From: Megaleporinus macrocephalus
Taxonomy: Eukaryota > Chordata > Actinopteri > Characiformes > Anostomidae
DNA length: 64,000 bases
Direction of reading: 5' to 3'
Assembly: GCA_021613375.1 (NCBI GenBank)
Contig: CM038719.1
Span: 35,449,747-35,513,746, forward strand
The position numbers and the translations under genes are program-made. The notes beneath the pieces are model-generated. The model saw only the letters and a list, made by a program, of their open reading frames with translations. It was not told the origin of the DNA and did no database searches. The first letter of the stretch is position 1, and each line of letters starts with the position of its first letter. Of the stretch, positions 12,110-22,666 are shown piece by piece.

Positions 12110-12413
12110 GAGGAGAGCCCAGACAAGGTAAACAAATGGGCAGGTACAGAAAACGTAGGACACCGAAACAGGTACAACAGCAGAGTTACCACAACAACAA
12201 AGACCGACAAACTCAGACAGCAAACAAAGGGTATAAATAAAACAGGCCAAAGAGAGGGAACAGGTGACGAGACTGAACACAAATGCGGCACAGGTGAGTG
12301 AGGCGGGGCAAGGACAGAGACACAGGAGCAGATGACAACACAAGAATAGTAAACAGAGGCACATGGGACTGACAGGACGTAAACAGACAGACGAGGACAG
12401 GCAGGGTGTGACA
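12110..12413. repeat. Partial copy of the TGTCACA-ended LTR-like repeat
   Basis: Shares blocks (AACAAATGGGCAGGTA, AGGCACAGGTGA, CACATGGGACTGACAGGA) and the TGTGACA end (12407-12413) with the complete element at 51.5 kb. The other end is missing. A third partial copy is at 56.83-57.10 kb. Minus-strand open frames here are chance. Confidence 0.6.
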
Positions 12414-12557
12414 CATTATTAAAACATGACAGTTGCTTTTTACATTATCTGAAATCTTCAAGATGAATGGACCAACAGAAATGCTCCACAATCGGCTGGA
12501 AAAAACTTCTGGTTCCATTGACTTACATTACAAATAATGATATATATTTATTTAAAA

Positions 12558-12564
<7 letters not shown>

Positions 12565-12629
<65 letters not shown>
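12565..12629. repeat. (TA)n microsatellite next to H6
   Basis: TA tract ending 72 bp from the H6 nonamer. Confidence 0.95.
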
Positions 12630-12630
<1 letters not shown>

Positions 12631-12701
12631 CTGTGCCATAAAAGAACTCTGTCTGTTTTTCTGTATGTGCCTTGATATTTTACTCCTCTCTTCACTTGCA
12701 G

Positions 12702-12740
12702 TGTTTTTGTACAGCTGTCTGTATGACTCCTTCCACTGTG
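12702..12740 (-). other. 23-bp RSS of H6
   Basis: Heptamer CACAGTG (12734-12740), 23-bp spacer, nonamer ACAAAAACA (12702-12710). Confidence 0.93.
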
Positions 12741-13186
12741 AGTCTCTAGCACAGTAATACACTGCAGTGTCTTCAGGCTTCAGTTGACTCATGTGCAGGT
12801 AGAAATTAGAACTGTCCTTGGATGCTGTGAATCTGCCCTGAACTGTCTGGGCTGAGCTCTTGCTACTCTCAGAATAATAGTAAATAATCCATTCCAGTCC
12901 TTTTCCAGGAGCCTGTCTGATCCAGTGCATGTTAGTGCTGCCCACACTGAATCCACTGCAGGCACAGGACAGTTTGTGAGATCCACCTGGAGCCACTGCT
13001 ACTGACCCCTCAGACTGTGTGAGAACAACCTGAGAGTGGACGGCTGAACATGAGGAGACAGAGAAAAGATGTTCACAGCAGGTTAACTTGTTAAAAGTGT
13101 TCAGTGTGTTTATATGGATGGTCACTGAAGGTGCAGACAGACTTACACGTTACAGTCAGCAGCAGCAGTGAAGATGTGAAGAACAT
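12741..13186 (-). CDS. ighv: IGHV gene H6, subgroup B2
   Basis: Intact V gene with the B2 leader: exon 13147-13186 ([13 protein letters not shown]), donor GTAAGT, acceptor ending TTCAG, V exon 12741-13043. Splicing gives [15 protein letters not shown]1 has LSCACSGF with the extra subgroup cysteine. CDR1 is [10 protein letters not shown]2 [18 protein letters not shown]2 around YYSESS, FR3 [18 protein letters not shown], end YYCARD. It belongs with H23 and H25, whose leader, intron and upstream flank it shares. Probably functional. Confidence 0.95.
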
Positions 13187-13273
13187 GGTTCTGCTGTTGT
13201 ACACGTAGACCTGCAGGTTCTTCTCCACACTCACTGTTTCAGCTTTATATTTAGAGAAGAGGTCTGATGTGAA

Positions 13274-13281
13274 GTTTGCAT
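13274..13281 (-). promoter_or_regulatory. Octamer-like motif of H6
   Basis: ATGCAAAC, about 88 bp 5' of the ATG. Confidence 0.65.
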
Positions 13282-13310
13282 AACATGATAAATTCAGGAT
13301 TAGTCTTTAG

Positions 13311-13324
13311 GCGCCCCCTACTGG
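13311..13324 (-). promoter_or_regulatory. CTCF-core-like motif upstream of H6
   Basis: CCAGTAGGGGGCGC in V sense, about 125 bp 5' of the ATG. Confidence 0.6.
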
Positions 13325-14470
13325 AATATAAATGAAACTGTAGGCTGATCCTGTGTTTATCCTTCATGACACTTTACTGACATTTCTGTACAAACACATG
13401 TGAAAACATAAAACAGTGATAAATATTATTAATAACAATCAGAATAAGAACATTATTCACAAACAGGAGTTTTATTTATTAATTTATGCTGGTGCAGATA
13501 TGAATAATAAACATTTAATAATATTTTAGTGAAATGAATGTCTATGTTATTGTTACTGCTGTCTCTGTAACACATATAATTTGTAGTTTGCTGCTGATTT
13601 AATATAAATTAATTCTAGATTTTTATTATTTTCTCGATACATGGACTTACTGAGCCGTCCAGCATATCAGCTCCATTTACCATATAGGAGAACTTTGTAG
13701 TTCTACACTTACCGACTGTAGTTCATCTGATTCTCTGTATACACTGTTGCCCTGTTCTTCAATAATCAGGACCACCACAGAACCACCACAGAGCAGATAT
13801 TATTTGGGTCGTGGGTCATTCCCAGCACTACAGTAACACTGACATGGCAGTGGTGTGTTAGTGTGTGTTGTGCTGGTGTGATCAGACATTTTTTAAACAG
13901 TGCCCACTCACTGTCCACTCTATTAGACACTCCTACATTGTTGGTTCACCTAAAGTCAGAGACAGTAGCTCATCTGTTGCTGCACAGTGTGTGTTGGTTA
14001 TGATGTAATCCTTTATTAGTGGTAACTGGACGCTGTTCATGTACAGGTCAAAGGGCAGCTGGAGTGGTCAGTAAATCTGATTATACACCCCAGATACCAC
14101 TTTATAATTTCCTGTAGGTCACCGGGTTTTGTTTCACATTGTGGTGGATGTTTGCAGCTTTAACTGGCAAGTTGTTTGTTACTGGTTCCTTCATTGTTCC
14201 TCTACGTCTTATGCAAATAATTATTTAAATATAAATTACATTTTTAGATGTTGACAGAATATCATGTAGGTTAACTTGCCCTATCATATAGTCTATCATC
14301 CAAACCTTGAATGCTTTTTTATTTTAGTATATGAATTTATTTGTTTGTTTTATTTATTTATTTATTTATCAATAATAACACTTTGTCTTCTACACACAAC
14401 AACAACATTGTTATAGCCATTAGCTTCTTATAAAATATTGCATTCAAAACTAGTGCATAAGTGTTCACTC
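13325..14470. other. B2 upstream spacer, no gene
   Basis: Matches 57.76-58.6 kb over most of its length and the first part of 50.72-51.4 kb. Part of a duplicated block that includes the B2 gene. No coding signal seen. Confidence 0.65.
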
Positions 14471-14472
14471 TG

Positions 14473-14485
14473 GGTTCTTGTACAG
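14473..14485 (-). other. Residual nonamer of the H7 RSS
   Basis: ACAAGAACC (14473-14481) plus four spacer bases abut FR3. The heptamer is gone, so this is not a working RSS. Confidence 0.7.
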
Positions 14486-14844
14486 GAGATGCTGAACTTG
14501 TTTTTCAGTTTATCACTGTAAGCTGTGCTCCCGCTGCTAGTAATACGTCCGATCCACTCCAGAGCTTTTCCTACAGGCTGTCGGATCCAGTGTGTCCATT
14601 CACTGGTAACTGAATATGAAACCTTGCAGTTGATGATCAGACTCTGGTCTGGACGGACCACCATGGAAGCAGGCTGAGTCAGGTCATAACAGTAAACAGC
14701 TGTAGATCAGAAATATATAAAGTTAGTTGATGTTTGATCTTAAATGTGACCATTTTATAAATTGTACTTGAAATGTGTTGTTTACTGAATAACCGACTCA
14801 CAGGACGCAGCTGCCAGCAGGAGCAGTAGAGACGTAGAGAACAT
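14486..14844 (-). pseudogene. ighv: IGHV pseudogene H7, subgroup C, 3'-truncated
   Basis: Leader exon 14802-14844 (MFSTSLLLLLAAAS), donor GTGAGT and acceptor CTACAG are intact, V exon 14486-14699 partial. It reads FR1 with INCKVS, CDR1 YSVTSEWT, FR2 HWIRQPVGKALEWIG, CDR2 around ITSSGST and FR3 up to NKFSIS. The rest of FR3, Cys104, the heptamer and the spacer start are deleted. What follows is the end of the spacer (CTGT) and a nonamer-like ACAAGAACC. Relative to H13 the deletion joins FR3 directly to the RSS tail. Non-functional. Confidence 0.93.
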
Positions 14845-14966
14845 GGTTGGTGTGTTGAAGTTGGATCTGTGGGATCTTCTCTGTTCTCCACACCTCAGGA
14901 GAGAGCATCAGCTCCTGAATAGATGGAGATAGAGAGAGATCTTGGGTGGTGCTTCCTAATCCACAT

Positions 14967-14974
14967 ATTTGCTT
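14967..14974 (-). promoter_or_regulatory. Octamer-like motif of H7
   Basis: AAGCAAAT, about 123 bp 5' of the ATG. Confidence 0.55.
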
Positions 14975-15182
14975 ATGCAGTGGGCTGTGAGAGGTGAAGC
15001 TATTTAAGGCATGAAGGTAAGGGCAGTAGAATACAGTGAAGGATTGAATCCACATCTCTGGCTCTTTAAAACTGACCTGTCATTCATGAATATTAAAGTA
15101 AATTGTCTGAAAGAAAATTATTTCTCCAGTATTGGAGAATATATATACTCCAATTGTTACTATATATACTTCCAGTTGTTAC

Positions 15183-15600
15183 TAAGGCATTGTTAGGTGG
15201 TTACTGTGGTTGCTAAATGGTTGCTATGGTGCACAAGATCGTGGTTGCTATGATAATGTTGGATATTATATGTGGTTTTCCAGGTGGTTGCTAGGATGTT
15301 GCAAAGCAGTTACTATGGAGCTCCAGGAGGTTGCCAGGGTGTTGTTAGGTGGTTGCAAAGATGTTAATGAGGCATTGTCAGGTGGTTACTACAGTTACTC
15401 TCACTTTGTGGTTGCTATGGTGCACAAGTTGGTTTAAATATATTGCTGGAGATGTGGTTTCCAGGGGGTTACTAAGATGTTGTTAGGTAGTTGCTATGGT
15501 AGCCTACATAATATGGTTCTTAAGATATTGTTTGATGGTTGAGGTGGATTTCCAGATGTTTGCTAGGGGGTTGCTATAGGTGGTTGCATTCATCCTGCTG
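15183..15600. repeat. GGTGGTTGCTA-type minisatellite, copy 1
   Basis: Degenerate tandem units built on GGTGGTTGCTA(A/G)GATGTT. Related blocks at 29.51-30.0 and 35.23-35.72 kb occupy the same place between a C gene and an A gene. Such TGGTTGCTA repeats are common in fish genomes. Confidence 0.8.
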
Positions 15601-15801
15601 TATATGCATATCTAATTTTATGACTGTAAATGTGTATGTGTATGTGTCTTGTAGTGTGATATAAATTTAAATTCAAAGTTCATTGTTTTCACAATTTAGA
15701 AAAAAACCTAATAAATATTGTTAGAAAGGATTGTGGGTAATCTGTTTGTTTACTTATCCAGATTAAATGAAGTCTGACTCTCACTAACACAGATGTTCAG
15801 G

Positions 15802-15840
15802 AGTTATTGTACGGTGCTCCCACTGAGCTGTACTGCTGTG
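15802..15840 (-). other. 23-bp RSS of H8
   Basis: Heptamer CACAGCA (15834-15840), 23-bp spacer, nonamer ACAATAACT (15802-15810). The CAC core is kept but the last bases differ from CACAGTG. Confidence 0.88.
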
Positions 15841-16286
15841 ACTCTCCTTGCACAGTAATAAACAGCCGTGTCTCCAGTCTCCAGGCTGCTGATGTCTAAG
15901 AACAGCGTGTTACTGCTCGTGTCTCTGGAAATTGTAAAGCGGCTCTTAAAGGAAGCTCCAAGGTCTACAGTTCCTTTTCCCCACATGATCCCCATCCACT
16001 CCATGGCATTCCCTGGAGGATGTCTGATCCAGTCTGTGCCATAGTCAGTGAGGGCATAGCCAGAAACTCCACAGGACAACCTCACTGATTCTCCAGGAGT
16101 CTTCAACTGAGCAGGAGACGAGCTCAGACTGATACCATGAACATCTGAGGAGGACAAAGAGGAGTCACTGAGACCATCAAACACTTTAAACTTCACCTTA
16201 AACCTAAAACTGCAACATATGGAGGTGATCAAATGTCACTTACATGGTAAGAGGACCAGCAGCAGCAGAGAAGTCCAGCTCATCAT
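15841..16286 (-). CDS. ighv: IGHV gene H8, subgroup A
   Basis: Intact V gene. Leader exon 16244-16286 (MMSWTSLLLLVLLP), donor GTAAGT, acceptor CCTCAG, V exon 15841-16144. Mature start near GISLSSSPAQLKTPGES. CDR1 GYALTDYG, FR2 TDWIRHPPGNAMEWMG, CDR2 around IMWGKGTV, FR3 SRFTISRDTSSNTLFLD, then TAVYYCARR. Both core cysteines are present, unlike in H1. The intron is short (about 93 bp) and open in the V frame, so the frame runs on past the acceptor. Probably functional. Confidence 0.95.
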
Positions 16287-16394
16287 TGCTCTGAAAGTGT
16301 GTGTGTGCATGTGGTTAGTCAGTGTAGGTATTAGTGCTGATCTGTATTATATACACTGTGACAGTGACTGACCTGCAGACGTGCTGAACTTTAA

Positions 16395-16402
16395 ATTTAC
16401 AT
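16395..16402 (-). promoter_or_regulatory. Octamer-like motif of H8
   Basis: ATGTAAAT, about 109 bp 5' of the ATG. Confidence 0.6.
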
Positions 16403-18010
16403 ACTTCTCATTTTAGATGATAAAGGAAGAACCTGCACATGTGTTTCCTAGATTAACTATGAAGATGTTACTGAACAATCATCTTATTCTGTTTTGGTTA
16501 CTATACAATGAGATATGACATTAAAACAATACTGACACAAAAGAAAATGCTATAAAAATATTTTACACAAATATGAATTTCACAGTGTTATGATGAGGGT
16601 CCATTGCATTTTTGTAATGTTTAAAAGAGTATATACTAGCATATTTAATATTAAGGAATTGAAAGTAATATTAATTGGTGCTGTAATGAAAATCTAATGA
16701 AACTGTATTCATGTTGTATTTACACTGTTTACATAAACAGAGTTCAGTAAATAGAAATAACATACAGTGATTCTCATTGAAACTCATATCTTAAATAAAT
16801 GGACAGTAAAACAGGCCCGTTCCAAAATCCTAGACTCTTACATAGCAGTCTTCAATCGGGACAAGCTACAGCTAGTACCAGCATCGGAATGTTACTGTGC
16901 TATTTAAGGTGGATCAAAACATTTAACACAACAAGCTGGAATGAAAATCCCACAAGTTGTTAGTTTGCTGTGCACGTTTAACTCTAGACAGTTTCTCAAA
17001 CACTTGGACAATATTGAGCTGCTTCATTCAGAGATTAACTCTAAAGAGACTGAAGAGACGAGCAGTTCCACTTTTATTAGCATCACAACCCCAACAGTAA
17101 CCTGTAAGTAGCAGCCATGCTGTGTTAGTGTATCACTGTCTGCTGGATGAAGCAGATCATCTTAAACTGAGAGTTTCACAGTGACAACTTTAATTTACTT
17201 TGTGTTGATGTGGAGATGAAAGTGAGTAGTCAGTATAGGTAACGTTAGATACTATTAAGCTCCAAGTAACTAACATAGCTAACTAAATATGAGGGCGGAG
17301 CTTATTTACACTGAGGTTCATTTCACTTTCCTGTCCCCTGTTTTAACAGCCAGCCAATCAGAGCACAGCTCATTAAATTATTAATGAGTTCACCATAATA
17401 AGTGTAAACAGCTTGTTTTATTTTAGGACCAGATCATAGGAAGTCGTATTGGATTGGAGTGTTAAAATGGTATTGGTGTATTTTTCACCCCAACCAAAGT
17501 CACATACCTCCTATGAATAATTATGTACCATGTATATTTTAAAATACTGAATGAATGTATACTATGGATCCTTTAAGAAGAGGTTATTAAATAATTCAAT
17601 AGATATTTAGGTAATTTCTCTTTCAGCTCTTACTACATCTGCTTCCAATGAGCTAAACCTCTTTCTCTGCTGTTTTTCTCTATTGACTTCTATTGTGAAC
17701 TACAAGCCACTCTCACGCTATTGCTTCATGCTATTCATATGTTTTCATATGACTCATATGATGTAATTAAGTATCAGTTGTTATTACATTACACATCAGG
17801 AAATAAGTTATTTTGAAGGTAAATATGTAAATATACTCTGAAAGGTACAAATATATGTTTTGTTTTCTCAGGAGCAAGTTACATATTTATACTTTTCATA
17901 ATGTAATGTATCAAATAGAACAGTATAGAATTGTAATTTGGACTTTGGTGCAATGATGCTCCAGAATTGAGATAAAAGATTTTCCTCTCTGCTCGTCTCT
18001 TCATCTCAAG
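16403..18010. other. A-to-B spacer, no gene
   Basis: Close relative of 0.73-2.34 kb and 30.8-32.2 kb. No coding signal seen. Confidence 0.7.
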
Positions 18011-18012
18011 AG

Positions 18013-18051
18013 TGTTTTTGTCCAGCTGTCTGTATGAGTCCCACCCCTGTA
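18013..18051 (-). other. RSS of H9, defective heptamer
   Basis: Heptamer position TACAGGG (18045-18051), 23-bp spacer, good nonamer ACAAAAACA (18013-18021). Loss of the leading C is expected to block cleavage. Confidence 0.85.
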
Positions 18052-18487
18052 AGTCTGTAGCACAGTAATACACTGCAGTGTCTTCAGGCTTCAGTTGACT
18101 CATGTGCATGTAGAAGTTAGAACTGTCCTTGGATGCTGTGAATCTGCCCTGAACTGTCTGGGCTGAGCTCTTGCCACCCTCTGAATAATAGTAAATAATC
18201 CATTCCAGTCCTTTTCCAGGAGCCTGTCTGATCCAGTGCATTTTGGTGCCCCCCAAATTAAATCCACTGCAGGCACAGGTCAGTTTGTGAGACCCACCTG
18301 GAGCCACTGTTACTGACCCCTCAGACTGTGTGAGAACAACCTGAAAGTGGACGCCTGAACAGAGACACAAAGAAACAGCAGGTTAAATATTGTTAGTTTA
18401 TTTAAAGCATTAATATTGAGACTCATTGAGACACATTACAGACTCACATCCTGCAATCAGCAGCAGCAGTAAAGACGTGAGGAACAT
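18052..18487 (-). CDS. ighv: IGHV gene H9, subgroup B, damaged heptamer
   Basis: Open V gene. Leader exon 18448-18487 ([13 protein letters not shown]), donor GTGAGT, acceptor ending TTCAG, V exon 18052-18354. CDR1 GFNLGGTK, FR2 [18 protein letters not shown]2 around YYSEGG, FR3 with FYMHMSQ, end YYCATD. All framework landmarks are present. The heptamer, however, reads TACAGGG rather than CACAGTG, losing the first C and altering two later bases. It could be transcribed but should rearrange poorly or not at all. An ORF-only gene rather than a clean functional one. Confidence 0.92.
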
Positions 18488-18590
18488 GGTGTTTGTGGAG
18501 CTGGAGCTGATCAGAGTTACCAGAAAGCTGGAGATCCTCTCCAAACTGTGATTCATTTACTCTACATATAGAGGAGGAGGTTCAGGAGAA

Positions 18591-18598
18591 GTTTGCAT
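18591..18598 (-). promoter_or_regulatory. Octamer-like motif of H9
   Basis: ATGCAAAC, about 104 bp 5' of the ATG. Confidence 0.65.
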
Positions 18599-18666
18599 AA
18601 CAGCTCAGTGATGGAAGACACTGACTGACAGGAGTATAATAGGCAGGTTTGGTTTTTAAATGAAGG

Positions 18667-18680
18667 GCGCCCCCTACTGG
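18667..18680 (-). promoter_or_regulatory. CTCF-core-like motif upstream of H9
   Basis: CCAGTAGGGGGCGC in V sense. Confidence 0.6.
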
Positions 18681-19023
18681 AACATAAGTAAAATATGAGG
18701 GAATTAATTTCACAGATGTTTTGAACATTCAGTCAGTGTTAGATGATTCACCTCTCACTGTAATGTAGATTGTATGTAATATATATTGATATGGATATTC
18801 TTCAAACGTACCTTATTATGTACCTTATAAATGTACACTTTAGAACATAAAAATACAGATAATATTTACAACAATCATCACTATGAAACATTAGACTTGC
18901 TGTCATTTGTTTCCAAGAAATCCACACGGATATTTTTTCACACCTCAGATTGCCAGAAGTTGGTTTTACATTTCCAGCTTCTGGCAATCCACATAATCTT
19001 AAACACATTGAGTGATGTTGACG

Positions 19024-20312
19024 TGTCAAGTCAAGTCAAGTCAAGTGGGTTTTTTTGTCATTTCAACTACATACAGAGTACACAGTGAAATGAAACAACG
19101 TTCCTCCAGGACCATGGTGCAACATAGACAGTGCATACAAGACACAAGTGCTACACAAACAAACAAGTGTGGACAGACAACACAACACAGTACAGATAGA
19201 GAAAAATAAATAATTGCAGATAGTGTGCAAATTGTGCAATGTGTAATAAATAGAGTCCAGTGAGGTAGTAAAGTTATTAGTGCAATGCTTTGTGCAAAAA
19301 TGCTTCCCCTTTTTATCTGGGGTAAATGGTTGGAGAGAGAGAGAGAGAGAGAGTGAGAGAGAGTGAGAGAGAGTGAGAGAGAGAGAGAGAACGAACAAAC
19401 ATGTACCAGAAAGATATCAGTTCAGACGTTGAGTTGTGTTGAGAAGTCTGATGGCTTGGGGGAAGAAGCTGTTGCAGAGTCTGGTCGTGTTGGACCGGAC
19501 TCTGCGGTACCTTCTTCCTGATGGCAGTAGGGAGAACAGTCTGTGTGAAGGGTGGGTGGGGTCATCCACAATGCTGGTTGCTTTGCGGATGTAGCGGGTG
19601 GAGTAAATGTCCAAGACGGAGGGGAGAGAGACTCCGATGATCCTCTCAGCTGTCCTCACAATGCATTGGAGGGACTTGCGGTCAGAGGCTGTGCAGGTCC
19701 CAAACCAGGCAGTGATGCAGCCAGGATGCTCTCTATGGTTCCCCTATAGAAGAGGGTGAGGATGGGTGGAGGAAGACGAGTCTTTCTCAGTTTCCGGAGG
19801 AAGTAGAGACGCTGCTGGGCTTTCTTGGCTGTAGAGCTGGTGTTCAGGGACCAGGTGAGGTTCTCCGCTAGGTGGACACCAAGGAACTTGGTGCCCTTAA
19901 CGATCCCCACAAAGGAGCCGTTGATGTTAAGCGGAGAGTGGTCCGGTCTTGATTTCCTGAAGTCAACAACCATTTTCTTGGTCTTCTCTACATTCCAGTG
20001 AAGGTTGTTGACTGTACACCAGTCTGTCAGCTGATGTACCTCCTCCCTGTATGCTAACTCGTTGCCTTTGCTGATGAGACCCAGCACAGTTGTATCATCG
20101 GCGAACTTTATGATGCTGTTAGAACTGTGTTTCGCAACACAGTCATGAGTCAGCAGGGTGAACAACAGAGGACTCAGTACACTGCCCTGGGGTGCCCCAG
20201 TGTTCATGGTGATGGTGCTGGAGCTGCTGTCCCTGAACCGGGCTAACTGGGGCCTCCCTGTCAGGAAGTCCAGGATCCAGTTGCATAGGGGGGTGTTGAG
20301 GCCCAGTATACT
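19024..20312 (-). mobile_element. 5'-truncated L2/CR1-like LINE
   Basis: Non-LTR retrotransposon 3' end in minus orientation. Reverse transcriptase remains run from about 20305 down to 19417. They include [31 protein letters not shown] and the catalytic FADDTTVLG (Y replaced by F, as is normal in this superfamily), followed by FLGVHL and the C-terminal LFSLLPSGRRYR. A frameshift near 19.69 kb breaks the frame. The 3' UTR holds a GA-rich tract (19333-19390) and ends in TTGAC repeats (about 19024-19046). Sister spacers at 3.27, 38.9, 44.6 and 54.08 kb lack the insert, which places the ends within a few bases. Inactive. The exact clade is not certain. Confidence 0.88.
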
Positions 20313-20548
20313 GGGTTAGTAATACCAGCAGCATCTTTTAGGGATATCTACAGTATGTCTTGATCTTATCAGCATGCTGGAGGTTGTTATCTCGCTATAG
20401 AATGAATTTCTTCTTAATCAAAATGTTTCCCAGATTATTTCCATTGCATGATTCATTAGAACTGGGTTGTACCACAGGCATTCATGATGCCTTTAAGTAA
20501 AGCAGATCACCAGCTCTGGATGTTCTTATATATACTCAAGCTTGAACC

Positions 20549-20680
20549 GTGTCATGTTGCCTGTCTCTGCTGGTGAGTCCGCTCAACCTTCAGACTACAC
20601 TCCCCAGAAGTAAATAAATTCTAAAGACCTTTACTGTTTTTTAAGCCCACAAGCGTCCGTTCTATTTTTCGAGACTGACA
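20549..20680 (+). repeat. LTR-like interspersed repeat, internally deleted copy
   Basis: Starts TGTCATGTTGCC and ends GACTGACA. The centre present at 3.6-3.8 kb is missing. Confidence 0.4.
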
Positions 20681-21525
20681 CACTGATTCTCGTCATGCTT
20701 TACTCATGGTTGTAATTATTAGTAAACTTGGTTTAAAGAGTGTTTTAATGCTTCAGCGGTACACTTACTTTCTTGTGTTACCTTCAGAACTCTCAGATTC
20801 AGACTCAGTAATCCTAAATCCACATCTTAGATGTCCAGCTTTGGTCCTATTTTTCTTCATTTCTTATCTCAGTATCAGTATGTTGAAAGCTACACGTCAC
20901 TTTCAGATATTATCAGAGCAGATCTTGTATGATTGTTAGAAGTTCCATTTATTCTGTATATTCTTTAAATTACATCTTCAGAAAAAAACTTTATTTCTCT
21001 TTGGTCTCCTAAGAAACATCTTCTTCATACTTAGAGATGCACACGAGAATGATATGTGTGCTTCTATGTATGTTATAATCACTTTGAAGGAGAACATTTC
21101 AGTAAGATCTTTGGGAGGATGCAGCTGAAGCTTCTAGTGTAAGTCAGTGTAAGGAGGTTTCATTGAAAGTGATTTTGGACCATCTTTATTTGTGCTTTCA
21201 TCACAATTTTTACACAGTTTAAAAAACAAAAACGTTGTTCAAGTGATAACTTTGCTGAAAATGAACATTCATGTTTTGCAAATCTCTGGTTTCTAATTTC
21301 CTAAAGATGACAAATGTCCTGTTTTTTTTTTTCATTTTTATGACTTATTTTTTTTAAACTAAACTCTGTTTCAGTTTAAAAGGGTTCATTTTACCATCAT
21401 ACCAAACTAATTATTAAACTCTGAACTTTATTGTGAATTTGGTTGTAAATAATGTTATTAAACTTAATCTAAATTTCATGAAATAATAAACACTAACATA
21501 CAAGTAGAAGTACTGGAGTGTCAGC
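20681..21525. other. Spacer, no gene
   Basis: Related to 3.9-4.7, 45.3-46.1 and 54.3-55.1 kb. Nothing coding seen. Confidence 0.6.
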
Positions 21526-21529
21526 TCTG

Positions 21530-21568
21530 TGTTTTTGTACAGCGTGTACATCAATTAGAGTCACTGTG
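21530..21568 (-). other. 23-bp RSS of H10
   Basis: Heptamer CACAGTG (21562-21568), 23-bp spacer, nonamer ACAAAAACA (21530-21538). Confidence 0.93.
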
Positions 21569-21999
21569 AGAGTCTCGCACAGTAATACACAGCTGTGTCT
21601 TCAGTCTGCAGATTCTGTCCTTGTAATGTTATTGTGTTGGTTCCAGTGTTTCTGGAGATGCTGAACCTGCTTTTCAGTTTATCACTGTAATATAAGCTCC
21701 CACCATTATTGATAAATCCAATCCACTCCAGAGCTTTTCCTGCAGGCTGTCGGATCCAAGCTGTGTGCCCGCTAGTGACTGAATATGAAACCTTGCAGTC
21801 TATGTTCAGTCTCTCGCCTGGGCGGACCACCATGGAAGCAGGCTGAGTCAGTTCATAACAGTGAACACCTGTAGATCAGAAATATATAAATATATGTGAA
21901 CGTGATATAAACTAAACTCTAACAGAGTGAAATGTGTTGTTTACTGAGTAACTCACAGGACGCAGCTGCCAGCAGGAGCAGTAGAGATGTAGAGAACAT
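21569..21999 (-). CDS. ighv: IGHV gene H10, subgroup C
   Basis: Intact V gene. Leader exon 21957-21999 (MFSTSLLLLLAAAS), donor GTGAGT, acceptor CTACAG, V exon 21569-21868. It opens CVHCYELTQPASMVVRPGE. FR1 has IDCKVS, CDR1 YSVTSGHT, FR2 AWIRQPAGKALEWIG, CDR2 around INNGGSL, FR3 SRFSISRNTGTNTITLQG, end YYCARL. RSS is good. It lies between the LINE-bearing spacer and D gene H11, matching the H21-H22 pair. Probably functional. Confidence 0.95.
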
Positions 22000-22109
22000 G
22001 GTTGGTGTGGAAGTTGGACCTGTTGCAAGTTCTCTGTTCTCCAAAGCCTAGCAGAGAGTGACTTCTAAATACAGACAGCAATGAAGGGGATGTTGGGGGG
22101 GGGGCTTGT

Positions 22110-22117
22110 ATTTGCTT
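22110..22117 (-). promoter_or_regulatory. Octamer-like motif of H10
   Basis: AAGCAAAT, about 111 bp 5' of the ATG. Confidence 0.6.
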
Positions 22118-22652
22118 ATGTCCCATGAGAATCAAACCTATTTAAGATCCAGAGTTGAGGGCAGTAGTTTTAAAGCAGTTCATTCATGTCAGGAAGCTCT
22201 TTTCTGCATGTTTACAGCAAATAAACATTTTAATCTAAATTCAAATATATATTAATGTACATCTTTTCAGCTCCCTGTATACATTAATTCCACTAAGACA
22301 ATGTCTGAAATATCTTCTCAAGTACATCTTCAAGATGTGCAGCAACATATAAAATTAAGTTGGTAGTTCATGTTGAGGAGGTGCACGTTCATGTGTTTAC
22401 TTCAGGTCTGTTAAACACACTGTAGTGAATATTTAAACAGCACATACATCCCCTGAAACTCTTATCCTCCTTTATTCCAGGGAAATTTCAGGCCTCTCTG
22501 TATTGTTTTTATATATTCTTTAGATGTCTTCTAATACAAACTTCCAACCACTAAAAGCTACTCTACATGTAGAGAAAGGGTTAAAAAGGAATGTGTGTAA
22601 TAAAGATGTGAACGAATTCAGCACTGGCAAGTACAAATTAATTAGTGAGTAG

Positions 22653-22666
22653 ACGCCCCCTACTGG
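22653..22666 (-). promoter_or_regulatory. CTCF-core-like motif upstream of H10
   Basis: CCAGTAGGGGGCGT in V sense. It lies farther out (about 650 bp) than the motifs of B genes. Confidence 0.55.

Noticed and set aside
12071..12518. Overlapping cysteine-rich minus-strand frames near 12.1-12.5 kb (and 51.4-51.9 kb)
   Set aside because: They run through the TGTCACA-ended repeat in several frames at once, with low-complexity composition. No domain or start context.
12467..12757. Frames rich in Tyr-Ile repeats (also 29358-29546 and 52873-53202)
   Set aside because: Translation of TA microsatellites.
15183..15600. Tandem units that might suggest a CRISPR-like or satellite array
   Set aside because: Units are degenerate, without constant spacers. 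This is a fish minisatellite in a vertebrate genome.
19063..19398. Frame rich in Leu-Ser repeats
   Set aside because: Translation of the GA tract in the LINE 3' UTR.
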